Counted from the stretch's first letter, positions 33,353-43,939 are shown. The stretch: DNA of 64,000 bases from an uncultured bacterium (GCA_905214435.1 CAJMMA010000003.1:1-64000), one strand, 5' to 3'. A program made the numbers and translations. Notes: generated from the sequence alone by a model not told the origin.

Positions 33353-36300
33353 ATGGCATTTGTCCATCTGCACAATCACACTGTTTTCTCCATGCTCGAC
33401 GGCGCAACCCGTATCCAGGATATGGTCAATCGTGCCGTTGAGCTTGGCATGCCCGCCGTGGCCATTACCGACCACGGCTACATGTACGGCGTGCCCGACC
33501 TGGCGCTGGCCTGCGACGCCGTCAACCACAACACGCCCGAGTACAAGACGTGGAGCCACGACAAGGCCTTCTTGGAAAAGGATCGCCGCGACGAGCTGGT
33601 GGAGCCCGATCCCGAGGCAAACCCGCGCGAGCATGCCCAGTATGTGAAGGACATGGCCATGTGGGACGAGAAGGGCAACATCGACGAGCTCAAGCCGCCC
33701 CTGGTCATCAAACCCATCTTTGGCTGCGAGGTCTACTTTACGCCGGACGAGACGCTCGCCCGCGACCACAAGCCCGAGCTCTACCACATGATCCTTCTGG
33801 CCAAGGACCAGGAGGGCTACGTCAACCTGATGCAGACGGTTTCCGAGGCAGCCGTGCAGGGCTTTTACTACAAGCCGCGCGTGACGCTCGACAACCTGCG
33901 CCGCCACGCCAAGGGCATGATCTGCACGAGCGCCTGCATCGCGGGCATCATCCCCAAATACATCGACCGCGGCGACATGGAAGGCGCCATCAAGTGGGCC
34001 GAGACCTTCCGCGATACCTTTGACCCCGGCGACTTTTACATCGAGATTCAGGAACACGGCATCACCACCGACAACGGCCTGACCGATGAGCAGATGGACC
34101 GCACGCTCATCGATATCGCCAAGCAGGTGGGTGTCAAGGTCATCGCCACCAACGACTTCCACTACCTGCGCCGCGAGGACGCGCCGGTGCAGGACGTCAT
34201 CATGTGCATCGGCATGAACGCCAAGGTCGATGACCCCAACCGCATGCGCATGACCGGTTCGGAGTTTTACATGAAGACCGAGGAGGAGATGCGGGCGATG
34301 TTCCCGTATTGCCCCGAGGCCTGCGACAACACGCTCGAGATCGCCGACAAGTGCTACGTTGAGCTGGACTGGGACTCCATCATCCTGCCGCGCTTCCCGT
34401 TGCTCGATCCCGGCGAGACGCACGAGAGCCAGTTCCGCCGCGAGTGCGAGAAGGGCCTGCGCCAGCACTATGGTGACGACTGGGCCACGCGCGAGATCGG
34501 TGGCGTCAACATCAAAGAGCGCTTTGAGTACGAATACAAGGTCATTTGCGACAAGGGCTTTGCCGCCTACTTCCTCATCGTCGCCGAGTACGTGCAATGG
34601 GCCAAGGACAACGGCATCGGCGTCGGCCCCGGTCGTGGCTCGGCCGCCGGCGCTATCGTCGCCTACGCCATGAACATCACCGCGTTCGACCCGCTCGAGA
34701 ACGGCCTGATGTTCGAGAGGTTCCTGTCCCCGCAGCGTACCGAGATGCCCGATATCGATATGGACTTCGACGATGAGCGGCGCCTCGAGGTCGTGGAGCA
34801 CGTTCGCCAGCTCTACGGCCCCGAGAAGGTCACCCACGTCATCACCTACTCGACCATTAAGGCCAAGCAGGCCATCAACGACGCCGCTCGCGTCCTGGAC
34901 TACCCGGTCTACATGGGCCAGCGTCTGTCCAAGATGGTCTCGAGCGACCCCAAGGTCAAGCTCAAGCAGGTGCTCGAAAAGCAACCCGGCAAAGAGGACC
35001 TGTTTAACCCCGATTTTGCCGAGGCCTATAAAAAGGACGACGACGCCCGCCGCATCATCGACACGGCGCTCTCAATCGAGGGCCTCACCCGTGGCGAGGG
35101 CGTGCACGCGTGCGCCGTTCTGATCTGCCGCGACCCCGTCAACGAGCACGTGCCCACCAAGCTCGACACCAAGGGCGGCGTCGAGATTACCCAGTACGAG
35201 GGCCATACCGTTGCCGACATGGGCCTGCTCAAGATGGACTTCTTGGGCCTGCGTACGCTGACTGTTATCTCCAAGGCCAAGGCAAACATCAAAAAGAACT
35301 TCGGCATCGACATCAAAGAGGAAGAGATCCCCTTTGACGACCCCGAGATCTTTAAGCTCATGGGCTCCGGCCATACCGCCGGCGTCTTCCAGGTCGAGTC
35401 CGCCGGCATGACGGCCACGATCAAGAACATGAAGCCCACCGAGTACAAGCACGTCGTGGCATTGATCGCCCTGTACCGCCCGGGCCCGCTGGGCGCCGGC
35501 ATGGTTTCGTCCTACATCAACCGTATGAACGGCAAGGAGCCGGCCGTCTCCTACGACGACCGCCTGGACGACATCCTGGGCGAAACCTACGGCACCATGG
35601 TCTACCAGGAACAGGTTATGCTCATCTCCGTCGAGATGTGCGGCTTCTCCAAGGGCGAATCGGACTCGCGTATCCGTAAACCCGTGGCTAAGAAAAAGAT
35701 CAAGCTGCTCACGTCGACGGTGCTGCACTGGGAGGATGGCTCGGACGAGACCACCTACGACCACTGGATGAACGGCGCTATCAAGAACAACTACACGCGC
35801 GAGGTCGCCCAGAAGATTTGGGACGATGTTCTCGAGTTCGCATCTTACGCCTTTAACAAGTCGCACTCCGCCGGCTACGCCATCCTGGTTATGCAGACGG
35901 CGTGGCTCAAGGCGCACTATCCGCACGAGTACATGGCGGCCGTTCTGACGTCCTACACGGGCAAGACCGACAAGATCGTTCATTACGTCTCGGCGTGCCG
36001 TCACGACGGCATCCCCGTGCTTTCGCCAGATGTCAATGAGTCCGGTACCGAGTTCACGGCTACCAAGGAGGGCGTGCGCTTTGGTCTGGCCGGCATCCGC
36101 GGCGTGGGCACCGGCGTGGCGCAGGCGATTATCGCCGAGCGCGAGGCGGGCGGTCCGTTTAAGACGCTGCACGATTTTGTCGAGCGCGTGGACTCGAGCC
36201 AGGCCAACCGCCGCGTGATCGAATCGCTCATCAAGGCAGGCGCCTTCGACTCCACGGGGTATCCGCGTCGCCAGATGATGCACTTTGTGGACAAGAACAA

Positions 36301-37156
36301 CCCCGAGAACATCATCGATGCCGCGGTAAAGCGCCAGAAGGATCGCGCGAGCGGCCAGACGTCGTTCTTCGATATGTTTGGCGACGTTGAGGGCTCGGGC
36401 TTTGAGGTGAGCGTGCCCGATCCGGATGGCCAGGAATGGGACCGCCACCTTAAGTTGAGTCAGGAGAAGGAGGTTCTGGGCATCTATGTCTCGGACCACC
36501 CGCTACGCCCGTTTGAGTATGCACTAGCCAAGGCGCGTGACTTCTCGTTCTCGCAGATCGACACCGGCTACGAAGTTCAGAATCCTACGGGCGGCACCAT
36601 CAACCAGGAAATTCCCGAGGGCAAGGCGCTGTGGTGGGCCGGCATGGTCTCGAGCGTGTCCAAGCGCGTGACCAAAAACGGTGACCCCATGGGCATCGTG
36701 CAGCTCGAGGACATGGAAGGCGAGGCCACCGTCGTCGTGTTCCCCAAGACCTACAAGGAGGCCGAGGGGTACCTGTACGGCGAGGTCGATCCCGAGACCG
36801 GCGCGCAGCTGTCCGATGCCTTTGTGCGCATTAAGGGCAAGCTCGAGCGCTCGGACCGCGGCGACCAGATCATCGCGCAGGAGATCGTGCCGCTCGAGCT
36901 CAACGAGGAGAACAACAAGCCCAAGGTGTTTGAGGTCATGGTGCCCAACAGCCGCTTTAGCCAGGGCAATATGGCGCGCCTGGCCACGGTGCTCACCGCT
37001 AACCCGGGCGGCGACCGCGTGGAGATCTTTATCGAGCAGGTGGACGGGCGCGTGCTGCGTGCCGAGGTACCTGCCAAGGTCAACGCGCGTTCGATTCCGC
37101 TGCTGGCCGAGGCCAAGGCCATTGTGGGTAACCAGGGCCGCGTGACGGTGATCTAA
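33353..37156 (+). CDS. dnaE: DNA polymerase III alpha subunit
   Basis: This is the replicative polymerase, 1267 residues. The N-terminal PHP domain begins HLHNHTVFSMLDG, the catalytic aspartates are in PDIDMDFDD, and the region SYAFNKSHSAGYA is the usual helix-hairpin region. A C-terminal OB-fold and tau-binding part follow. The ATG at 33353 is preceded by a weak GGAG. A TAAAAT hexamer at about 33306 may be the promoter. It is followed closely (28 bases) by the SNF2 helicase gene, so the two may be co-transcribed. Confidence 0.96.
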   Translation: MAFVHLHNHTVFSMLDGATRIQDMVNRAVELGMPAVAITDHGYMYGVPDLALACDAVNHNTPEYKTWSHDKAFLEKDRRDELVEPDPEANPREHAQYVKDMAMWDEKGNIDELKPPLVIKPIFGCEVYFTPDETLARDHKPELYHMILLAKDQEGYVNLMQTVSEAAVQGFYYKPRVTLDNLRRHAKGMICTSACIAGIIPKYIDRGDMEGAIKWAETFRDTFDPGDFYIEIQEHGITTDNGLTDEQMDRTLIDIAKQVGVKVIATNDFHYLRREDAPVQDVIMCIGMNAKVDDPNRMRMTGSEFYMKTEEEMRAMFPYCPEACDNTLEIADKCYVELDWDSIILPRFPLLDPGETHESQFRRECEKGLRQHYGDDWATREIGGVNIKERFEYEYKVICDKGFAAYFLIVAEYVQWAKDNGIGVGPGRGSAAGAIVAYAMNITAFDPLENGLMFERFLSPQRTEMPDIDMDFDDERRLEVVEHVRQLYGPEKVTHVITYSTIKAKQAINDAARVLDYPVYMGQRLSKMVSSDPKVKLKQVLEKQPGKEDLFNPDFAEAYKKDDDARRIIDTALSIEGLTRGEGVHACAVLICRDPVNEHVPTKLDTKGGVEITQYEGHTVADMGLLKMDFLGLRTLTVISKAKANIKKNFGIDIKEEEIPFDDPEIFKLMGSGHTAGVFQVESAGMTATIKNMKPTEYKHVVALIALYRPGPLGAGMVSSYINRMNGKEPAVSYDDRLDDILGETYGTMVYQEQVMLISVEMCGFSKGESDSRIRKPVAKKKIKLLTSTVLHWEDGSDETTYDHWMNGAIKNNYTREVAQKIWDDVLEFASYAFNKSHSAGYAILVMQTAWLKAHYPHEYMAAVLTSYTGKTDKIVHYVSACRHDGIPVLSPDVNESGTEFTATKEGVRFGLAGIRGVGTGVAQAIIAEREAGGPFKTLHDFVERVDSSQANRRVIESLIKAGAFDSTGYPRRQMMHFVDKNNPENIIDAAVKRQKDRASGQTSFFDMFGDVEGSGFEVSVPDPDGQEWDRHLKLSQEKEVLGIYVSDHPLRPFEYALAKARDFSFSQIDTGYEVQNPTGGTINQEIPEGKALWWAGMVSSVSKRVTKNGDPMGIVQLEDMEGEATVVVFPKTYKEAEGYLYGEVDPETGAQLSDAFVRIKGKLERSDRGDQIIAQEIVPLELNEENNKPKVFEVMVPNSRFSQGNMARLATVLTANPGGDRVEIFIEQVDGRVLRAEVPAKVNARSIPLLAEAKAIVGNQGRVTVI

Positions 37157-37184
37157 GCTACCCCGGGTGAGATTGGAGGAAGTG

Positions 37185-40100
37185 ATGGCGCAGGGGACGT
37201 TTGTGCAGGCGCTTCGCAAAGAGGCGGCGTTGAGCGGCACCTTTATGAAGGGGCGTTCGCTCATGCTCAACGGTGCCGTGCTGTCGATCGAGGACAGCGG
37301 CTCGCGCTTCTCCAAAAACGTGACGGTCGAGGGCACGGTGCGCGGCTCGCGCGGTGACCTGTACAAGACGCACGTGGCGCTCGACATGGACGAGCACGAG
37401 GTTATCGACTACGACTGCGACTGCCCCGCCGCATACCGCTATCCCGGTATGTGTAAGCACGCTATTGCCACGGCGCTGGCGTATTTGGATGCCAGCGGCG
37501 CCGAGCCCGTCGAAGGTTTGCGCACGCCGGTTCGCACGTTTACGGCGCAGCCGAAACAGCCCGCGCGCGCCATGTCCGCCGCGCCGGCCGTCAACCCCAA
37601 CTTTCCCTTCCCGGCGCCCGTCCCCACGAGCCCGAGCCTTGTGGCGGCGCTCTCCGATCTTTCGGACGCGCGCATGGATGAGCTGGCGAGCATGCGCCGC
37701 AAGCTTGCCGGTGCCGTTGATCCCGACGCCCCCAAAGCGGCATTGGAGCCCTCGTTGGTGCCGTACTACAATCCGCTGTTCGCTGACCGCTTTAGCTGGG
37801 CGCTCGAGTTCCGCATTCGCTGTGGATCGGTCTCCTACGTGGTCAAGGACATCGACGGCATGGCCGATGCCTACGTGCGCGGCGGCACGTTCTCCTATGG
37901 CAAGAAGCTCACGTTTGTCCATTCACCTGAGGCCTTTGACGAAACATCGGCAAAGCTGCTCAACCTTGTTGTGACGACAGTTGCCTATCTCGATGACATC
38001 ACAAGCTCGCGTTCGGCGTCGTACGACTTTGCCCGCAGCGGTTTTGTTGCCGAGCGTCAGTTGCCGCTGTCCGAGCATAGCATCGTATATGTGCTGGACC
38101 TGCTGCGCGGCCAGACCATCTCCTTTGAGCCCGCCTGGTCGCGGGGGATGACGACGCATCGCACCTACGACGTGGCGGTTGAGCTGTCTCCGCAAGGGGA
38201 GGACGAGGCATCCGCTAAGCGCCCACCGCTGCTTGCCGCCAAAATCGCGCCGGCGGCTGGTGGTAGCTATGACCTGCGCCTGCCCGCCGATATGTACTGC
38301 TTTGCGTCGGGCGATGCCGCCTACTTGGTTGACACGCGCCGCGCGCGCCGTACCGACGCTGCATTTGCTCAGCATGCCGCACCTTTTTTGTCGCGCTTGC
38401 TGCCGTGCCGCACGCCCGCCCATATTGCCGCCGAGCAGGTGGGTGAGTTCTGCCGTATGGCGCTGCCCATTTTGCGCGACTACACCGACCTCACCGCGCC
38501 CGCCGCGCTCGATACCGTGGCACCCGAGCCGAGCTTTGCTATGGCGATCGGTGTCGACGATGGGCTCGTGACCTGCAAAATTACGGTTACCTACGGCGAT
38601 TGGTCGGCGGATCTCTTTAGCCTGGGCGCTCCGGGCAGCCCCTTCGAAGAGCAGCGCCCCGGTGTGCCGCCCCGCGACGAGGTGGCGGAGTTTCGCGTTA
38701 TGGACACGGCGGCCCTGTATTTCGACTTTTACGAGGGCGGCCTGGCATTTGAGGAACGCGATGACGAGAGCCTGTTCCACTTGCTGACCGAGGGCCTGTC
38801 CGCCCTGTCCGAGCTGGGCGAGGTCATGCTCAGCGACCGCCTGCGCCAGGTCTCGGTCCGCCCTGCGCCCAAGCTTTCGGTGCGTGCAACCGTCAAGAGC
38901 AACCTGCTCGACGTCGAGCTGGGCGCGAGCGGTCTTTCGGCGGCAGACCTTGCCATCTACCTCGACTCCTACAAGCGTCACCAGACGTTTGCGCGTCTCA
39001 CGTCGGGCGACATCATTCGCCTGGACGAGGGTGCCCGTGCCGCGTTTGGCCTTGCCGAGGACCTGGGCGTTGATGCCGTCGATCTGCTCGACGGCGTGTC
39101 GCTTCCCGCGTCGAGCACCCTGTTCGTCGACAGCATGCTCGCACGCACGCCGGCGCTCGAGGCCGATCGCGACGCTGCGTTCCGCCGTACCGTCGAGCGC
39201 CTGGGCACGCTCGGCAAGATGGACTTTACGGTGCCGGCATCGCTCAAGGCAACGATGCGCGGCTACCAGGTCGACGGATACCAGTGGCTCGGCTCGCTCG
39301 AACACCTGGGCCTTGGCGGCATCTTGGCCGACGACATGGGCCTGGGCAAAACGCTCCAGATGATTGCGCATATTCTGGCGCGCGTGGAGGCGGGGGACAC
39401 CAAGCCCACGCTCGTGGTATGCCCGGCCTCACTCGTGTACAACTGGACTGCCGAGCTGGAGCGCTTTGCCCCGTCGCTCGATGTGTGCGCCATTGTGGGC
39501 GCCAAGGCTCAACGCCGCGTGCAGATCGCCGGCGTGGCCGAGCATAGCGTGGTTGTGACGTCGTATGATCTTATGCGGCGCGATATCGACGAGTACGTCG
39601 AGCAGGATTTTGCCCGCGTGGTGCTCGATGAGGCCCAGTACATTAAAAACCCGCTCACGCAGGTGGCGCGCGCCGCAAAGCGCCTGCCTGCCGGCGCGCG
39701 CTTTGCCCTGACGGGCACGCCCATCGAAAACCGCTTGTCCGAGCTCTGGAGCATCTTCGACTTTTTGATGCCGGGCCTGCTTGGCACGCGCGAGTCGTTT
39801 GCCAAGCGCTTCGAAAGCCCGGTTGAGCACGCCGAGGGCGACAGCGCCGCTCGCCTGCAGGCGCTCGTGTCGCCGTTTGTGCTGCGCCGTGTTAAGGAAG
39901 ACGTGGTGGCCGACCTGCCCGAGAAGATCGAAGACACCGTCATGGCGCAGCTTACCGGCGAGCAGCGCAAGCTCTACCTGGCCAACCAGGACCGCATCGC
40001 CCAGCAGGTGCAGCACCGCGAGGCTGGGGAGTTTAAGAAGGACAAGCTCAAGGTGCTCGCCGAGCTCACCAAGCTGCGCCAGATCTGCTGCGACCCGCGT

Positions 40101-40649
40101 CTACACTACGAGGATTACAAGGCGGGGAGCGCCAAGCTCGATACGTGCATGGAGCTCGTTCACGGCGCCCTCGACGGCGGGCATCGCATCCTGTTGTTCA
40201 GCCAGTTTACGGGTATGCTCGATATCATCGGTAAGCGCTTGGCCAAGGAGGACATCGCCTTCCTTAAGCTCACGGGCGCTTCGTCTAAGGAGAGCCGCGC
40301 CAAGATGGTCGCGCAGTTCCAAGCGGGCGAGGTTCCGGTCTTTTTGATTTCGCTCAAGGCGGGCGGCGTGGGCCTCAACCTGACGGCGGCCGACGTGGTC
40401 ATTCACTACGACCCGTGGTGGAACGTGGCGGCGCAGGACCAAGCGACCGACCGCGCGCATCGTATTGGCCAGCAACATACCGTGACCGTGTACAAGCTCA
40501 TCGCCAAGGACACGATCGAGGAACGCATTATGCAGATGCAGGAGTCCAAGCGCGACCTGGTCAACAGCGTGCTTGGCGGCGACGGCATCTCGTCGGCGCT
40601 GTTTACCCGCGAAGATGTTCTGGCACTGCTGGGCGGCGACGGGCGCTAG
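37185..40649 (+). CDS. SWIM-domain SNF2 family helicase
   Basis: This 1154-residue protein has an N-terminal SWIM zinc finger (CDCPAAYRYPGMCKHA, Cys-X-Cys ... Cys-X-His) and a C-terminal SNF2 ATPase: DDMGLGKTLQM (Walker A), DEAQYIKN (DExx), LTGTPIENR, QATDRAHRIGQ. It is predicted to move along duplex DNA or remodel protein-DNA complexes. The ATG at 37185 is chosen because GGAGG lies 5 bases upstream; the in-frame GTG at 37167 has no such site. It follows dnaE after 28 bases. Confidence 0.92.
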   Translation: MAQGTFVQALRKEAALSGTFMKGRSLMLNGAVLSIEDSGSRFSKNVTVEGTVRGSRGDLYKTHVALDMDEHEVIDYDCDCPAAYRYPGMCKHAIATALAYLDASGAEPVEGLRTPVRTFTAQPKQPARAMSAAPAVNPNFPFPAPVPTSPSLVAALSDLSDARMDELASMRRKLAGAVDPDAPKAALEPSLVPYYNPLFADRFSWALEFRIRCGSVSYVVKDIDGMADAYVRGGTFSYGKKLTFVHSPEAFDETSAKLLNLVVTTVAYLDDITSSRSASYDFARSGFVAERQLPLSEHSIVYVLDLLRGQTISFEPAWSRGMTTHRTYDVAVELSPQGEDEASAKRPPLLAAKIAPAAGGSYDLRLPADMYCFASGDAAYLVDTRRARRTDAAFAQHAAPFLSRLLPCRTPAHIAAEQVGEFCRMALPILRDYTDLTAPAALDTVAPEPSFAMAIGVDDGLVTCKITVTYGDWSADLFSLGAPGSPFEEQRPGVPPRDEVAEFRVMDTAALYFDFYEGGLAFEERDDESLFHLLTEGLSALSELGEVMLSDRLRQVSVRPAPKLSVRATVKSNLLDVELGASGLSAADLAIYLDSYKRHQTFARLTSGDIIRLDEGARAAFGLAEDLGVDAVDLLDGVSLPASSTLFVDSMLARTPALEADRDAAFRRTVERLGTLGKMDFTVPASLKATMRGYQVDGYQWLGSLEHLGLGGILADDMGLGKTLQMIAHILARVEAGDTKPTLVVCPASLVYNWTAELERFAPSLDVCAIVGAKAQRRVQIAGVAEHSVVVTSYDLMRRDIDEYVEQDFARVVLDEAQYIKNPLTQVARAAKRLPAGARFALTGTPIENRLSELWSIFDFLMPGLLGTRESFAKRFESPVEHAEGDSAARLQALVSPFVLRRVKEDVVADLPEKIEDTVMAQLTGEQRKLYLANQDRIAQQVQHREAGEFKKDKLKVLAELTKLRQICCDPRLHYEDYKAGSAKLDTCMELVHGALDGGHRILLFSQFTGMLDIIGKRLAKEDIAFLKLTGASSKESRAKMVAQFQAGEVPVFLISLKAGGVGLNLTAADVVIHYDPWWNVAAQDQATDRAHRIGQQHTVTVYKLIAKDTIEERIMQMQESKRDLVNSVLGGDGISSALFTREDVLALLGGDGR

Positions 40650-40814
40650 CCGCGCGCGGGGTGGGACTGCTGGAGTGGGCAGGACGGTCGACGCATTTTG
40701 GCCCGACCGCTTGCCTGATCCGTTATGTGTTCATTTGCAATGCCGTGGATGGTTTGCCTGCCTTTGGGCATAAGAACCATCAAGAACATTGGCACATCAG
40801 AAAAGGAGAACATC

Positions 40815-41177
40815 ATGGCGAAATTCTTTAAGGACCCCGACGGTAAGCTCATCGCCGCTCTTGGCAACGACGTTGCAACCCCTGCCGGCTGCACGGAGCT
40901 GACCGCGAACACCGAGGACGCGGCGCACGAGAAGCACGTGCCTGTTGTCGAGACCGAGCGTGATGGTCACGTGATCCGCGCACGCGTGGGCTCGGTCGAA
41001 CATCCCAGCCTGCCCGAGCACTATATTGAGTGGATCGCCCTTGAGGCTGAGGGCCGTCTGGAGATCCATTACCTTGAGCCCGGCATGAAGCCCGCGACGT
41101 TTTTTGCCGGCGGTTCCAAGACCGGTACCGTCTATGCCTACTGCAACCTGCACGGGTTGTGGTCCGCGACGTTCTAG
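40815..41177 (+). CDS. Superoxide reductase, neelaredoxin-like
   Basis: This 120-residue desulfoferrodoxin-family protein reduces superoxide in anaerobes. The iron centre II ligands are recognisable: EKHVP, VEHPSLPEHYIEW (histidines) and YCNLHGLW (cysteine and histidine). The N-terminus lacks the four-cysteine desulforedoxin domain, so it is a one-iron type. ATG 40815 follows AAAAGGAG. It is a stand-alone gene ending at the terminator at 41225. Confidence 0.93.
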   Translation: MAKFFKDPDGKLIAALGNDVATPAGCTELTANTEDAAHEKHVPVVETERDGHVIRARVGSVEHPSLPEHYIEWIALEAEGRLEIHYLEPGMKPATFFAGGSKTGTVYAYCNLHGLWSATF

Positions 41178-41224
41178 GAGCGCGCCCCCGCTCGGGGTAT
41201 CATAGCTAGCATATGCACATGCGA

Positions 41225-41255
41225 GCGCCGACTGCATTATGCGGCCGGCGCTTTT
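41225..41255 (+). terminator. Terminator after the superoxide reductase gene
   Basis: GCGCCG (41225-41230) pairs with CGGCGC (41246-41251), with an inner GCAT/ATGC pair in the loop, then TTTT. Confidence 0.75.
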
Positions 41256-41294
41256 ACTGCGACAACGATGGTTTACGACGGAAAGGGCTGAGCC

Positions 41295-43280
41295 ATGAAG
41301 CTCGCGCTTGCACAGATCGATATGCGCCTGGGTGATATTGAGGGCATTTGCGGCCGCATCGAGGACCAGGCCCGTCTGGCCCACGAGCGCGGGGCGCGCG
41401 TGCTGTGCGTTCCGGCTCCGCTCTTTATGGGCGCCATGCCCGGTGGCCTGGTGGGCACTGCCGACTTTGAGCACGACATGCTTGCTGGCTTGACTGGTGT
41501 CGCCGAGCGTATCCAGGAGCTTGACATGATCTGCATCGTGCCCGCGGCGGTTTCGTTTGAGGGCCAGCCGCTGCTCGACTACATGATGCTCAAGGACGGT
41601 CATGTGGTGCCGGCGCGTTCGAGCATTGCCCTGCAGCGTGGCGAGAACAACGACACGCGTTGGGCGCCGCCGGTGTTCGACGTGGACGGCGTGCGCATTG
41701 CCGTGATTTTTGACTTGGACCGCGAACTCGAGATGTTGCCGACCGGTGTTGACCTCATTGCGTATTTCCAATTCAACGCGTTTGACATGACCGACCGCGA
41801 GACTGCTGCCATTGCCGCCGTACGCAGCGGCGCCTACCGCAAGATCGCATCCAAGCGCAGCGTGTGGTTTGCCTGCATGGCGCCGGTCGGTGCCTATGAC
41901 GAGTCGGTGTATACCGGCGGTTCGTTTGTGCTCGACGACTGCGGTCGCGTGGTGGCCCAGGCGCCGTGTTTTGAGGAGAGCCTGCTGGTTCAGGAGATTC
42001 AGCGCGGCGTGATGCTCGATGCCCTGGAAGATCACGAACTGCCCGAGTTCCGTTCCGAGGAGTGGCTGTGGCAGGCGCTGGTGCTCGCCGTGCGCGATAA
42101 CGCCCGAGCCCACGGTGCGTCGCGTGCTGTGGTGGCACTCGAGGGTGACTTGCCGTCGTCCCTGCTGGCGGCACTGGCCGTCGACGCTCTGGGCTCGCGC
42201 AACGTGATCGGCCTGGTGCTGGACCGCAACCGCATCTTTACGCCGGCACAGGAGGAGGCCGAGGCCGCCCGTTGCGCCGCCGTTCGCGCGATTGCCGAGC
42301 GCCTGCATATTCGCACGGTTGAGCGCGATGCGCCGGATGCGGCGCGCGTACTCGACCGCGATGTGTCGGCGGGCGATGCCGAGCGCCTGCGCTCGCGTAC
42401 GCTGGGCCTCATGTTGGAGGACACGGCGCTCGAGCTGGGCGCGATGGCTCTGAGCCCGCTTTCCAAGACCGAGTACGCGTTGGCGGCACCGGCGCTTTGC
42501 GGTGGCTACCAGGGCGATTACGCGCCCTTTGGCGATGTGTATATGTCGACCCTCGAGTTTGTGGCGCGTGTGCGCAACCGCACGTCTGCCGTGGTGCCGC
42601 AGGAGCTCGTGACGCTCAACGCGGTGGAGGATTGCATGGAGCGCGTGCTGGCGCGGGCGCTCTCGACGCTCGACGGCCCGGTCGACATGCTCGATCGCGC
42701 GGCGCAGCTGCTCGGTGGGCTCGAGCCGGGCGAGGTCGATGGTGCGCTTGAGTCGCACGTGGACCGCAGCCGACCCTTCGACGATATCCCAATGGCCGCC
42801 GGCAAGCCCGAGGCTTGCTCGCTGCTGCTGATGCTCGTGCGTCAGGGCGAGGCCGCCCGCCGCATGCTGCCGACGGCGCCGATCGTCTCGGCCCGTTCGT
42901 TTGTCGAGCGCGCCTGGCCGTACATGCTCGCGTGGTCCGACCTGGGGCTGAGCGGCAAGGAACGCATGACGGTCGATTCGCTGGCGCGCGCTGAGGTGAA
43001 CCGCTTTGCCGACGAGGATACAAGCGAGCGCATGCGTGGCGAGATGATGGGCATATTGGGTGACCTGTTGGGTATTTCGCCCGAGCAGATGGAGGAGCTG
43101 CGCTCCGAGGATGGCCAGCGTCGCCTGCATGAGGGTATGAAGAAGTTTGAGGGCGAGGTCCAGGACGCCATCGAAAAGATGATGGGCGGCCAGGGCGGAC
43201 CGCAAGGTGGTCCTCAGGGTGGCCCGATGCCGCATCCGCCGGTTAATCCCCGACAGTTCCCATTCTTCTCGCAGAACTAA
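41295..43280 (+). CDS. Degenerate NAD synthetase-like protein (nitrilase plus NadE fold)
   Basis: This 661-residue protein has the domain order of glutamine-dependent NAD synthetase: a nitrilase-like amidase (about 1-260) and an NadE-like ATP pyrophosphatase (about 270-540), shown by LGLMLEDTALELGAMALSPLSKTEYALAAP and GDYAPFGDVYMS. The key residues are missing. The nitrilase catalytic Cys position reads VIFDLDREL, the Glu site reads VPAPLFMG, and the NadE P-loop SGGxDSS is replaced by LEGDLPSS. It therefore looks like a pseudoenzyme, perhaps regulatory. The C-terminus has a GGPQGGPQGGP tail. AAAGGG lies upstream of the ATG. Its neighbours are superoxide reductase and ruvC. Confidence 0.78.
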   Translation: MKLALAQIDMRLGDIEGICGRIEDQARLAHERGARVLCVPAPLFMGAMPGGLVGTADFEHDMLAGLTGVAERIQELDMICIVPAAVSFEGQPLLDYMMLKDGHVVPARSSIALQRGENNDTRWAPPVFDVDGVRIAVIFDLDRELEMLPTGVDLIAYFQFNAFDMTDRETAAIAAVRSGAYRKIASKRSVWFACMAPVGAYDESVYTGGSFVLDDCGRVVAQAPCFEESLLVQEIQRGVMLDALEDHELPEFRSEEWLWQALVLAVRDNARAHGASRAVVALEGDLPSSLLAALAVDALGSRNVIGLVLDRNRIFTPAQEEAEAARCAAVRAIAERLHIRTVERDAPDAARVLDRDVSAGDAERLRSRTLGLMLEDTALELGAMALSPLSKTEYALAAPALCGGYQGDYAPFGDVYMSTLEFVARVRNRTSAVVPQELVTLNAVEDCMERVLARALSTLDGPVDMLDRAAQLLGGLEPGEVDGALESHVDRSRPFDDIPMAAGKPEACSLLLMLVRQGEAARRMLPTAPIVSARSFVERAWPYMLAWSDLGLSGKERMTVDSLARAEVNRFADEDTSERMRGEMMGILGDLLGISPEQMEELRSEDGQRRLHEGMKKFEGEVQDAIEKMMGGQGGPQGGPQGGPMPHPPVNPRQFPFFSQN

Positions 43281-43417
43281 ACTGGGGATGGGATTCGCTC
43301 TCAACCCCGATACTTCAACTAAGCATCTTGACCCCGTTGTGTTATTCTAGAACAGACGTTCGTGAGTAGTGCGCGGGGCCTTGCCTTGCGCTTGGTAAAA
43401 GACGAGGGGAGGTTGGC

Positions 43418-43939
43418 TTGGTTATTTTGGGCATCGACCCCGGTTTGGCTCATACGGGTTGGGGGATTATCGAGGAGCGGCGTGGCGAGGTTCGCTGCCG
43501 TGCCTATGGCTGCATCGAGACCAGCGCAGGCAGTCCGCTCGCGGTGCGCCTGTCGCATATCGCCCGCGACCTCAAGGGTGTCGTGGAGCGTTATCGACCC
43601 GATACCGCTGCCATCGAGAGCATCTACTTTGGCGCTAATGTCCGCTCGGCAATCCCCACGGCACATGCCCGCGGTGCCGCGCTCGTGGCGCTTTCGGAGT
43701 GCGCGCTCGAGATCGGCGAGTACACGCCTATGCAGATCAAGCAGGCTGTGGTGGGTACCGGTGCCGCAGATAAGCGGCAGGTCGCCTACATGGTGCGCAC
43801 GCTCACGCAGCTCGATCACGACCCGCATCCCGACCATGCCGCCGATGCCCTGGCCTGCGCCATCTGCCACGTTAACCTCAGCCGTACCCGGGCGCTTACC
43901 GGCGGCGAGTTCTATCAACAGAGAGGAACCGGATACTGA
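43418..43939 (+). CDS. ruvC: Holliday junction resolvase RuvC
   Basis: RuvC cuts Holliday junctions. Acidic residues are visible in GIDPG (Asp), AIESIYFG (Glu) and DHAADALACA (Asp residues). Length is 173 residues. Start is TTG 43418, which follows GAGGGGAGG by five bases; no ATG gives the conserved N-terminus. The stop overlaps the ruvA start by one base, showing coupling in a ruvCAB operon. Confidence 0.95.
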   Translation: MVILGIDPGLAHTGWGIIEERRGEVRCRAYGCIETSAGSPLAVRLSHIARDLKGVVERYRPDTAAIESIYFGANVRSAIPTAHARGAALVALSECALEIGEYTPMQIKQAVVGTGAADKRQVAYMVRTLTQLDHDPHPDHAADALACAICHVNLSRTRALTGGEFYQQRGTGY

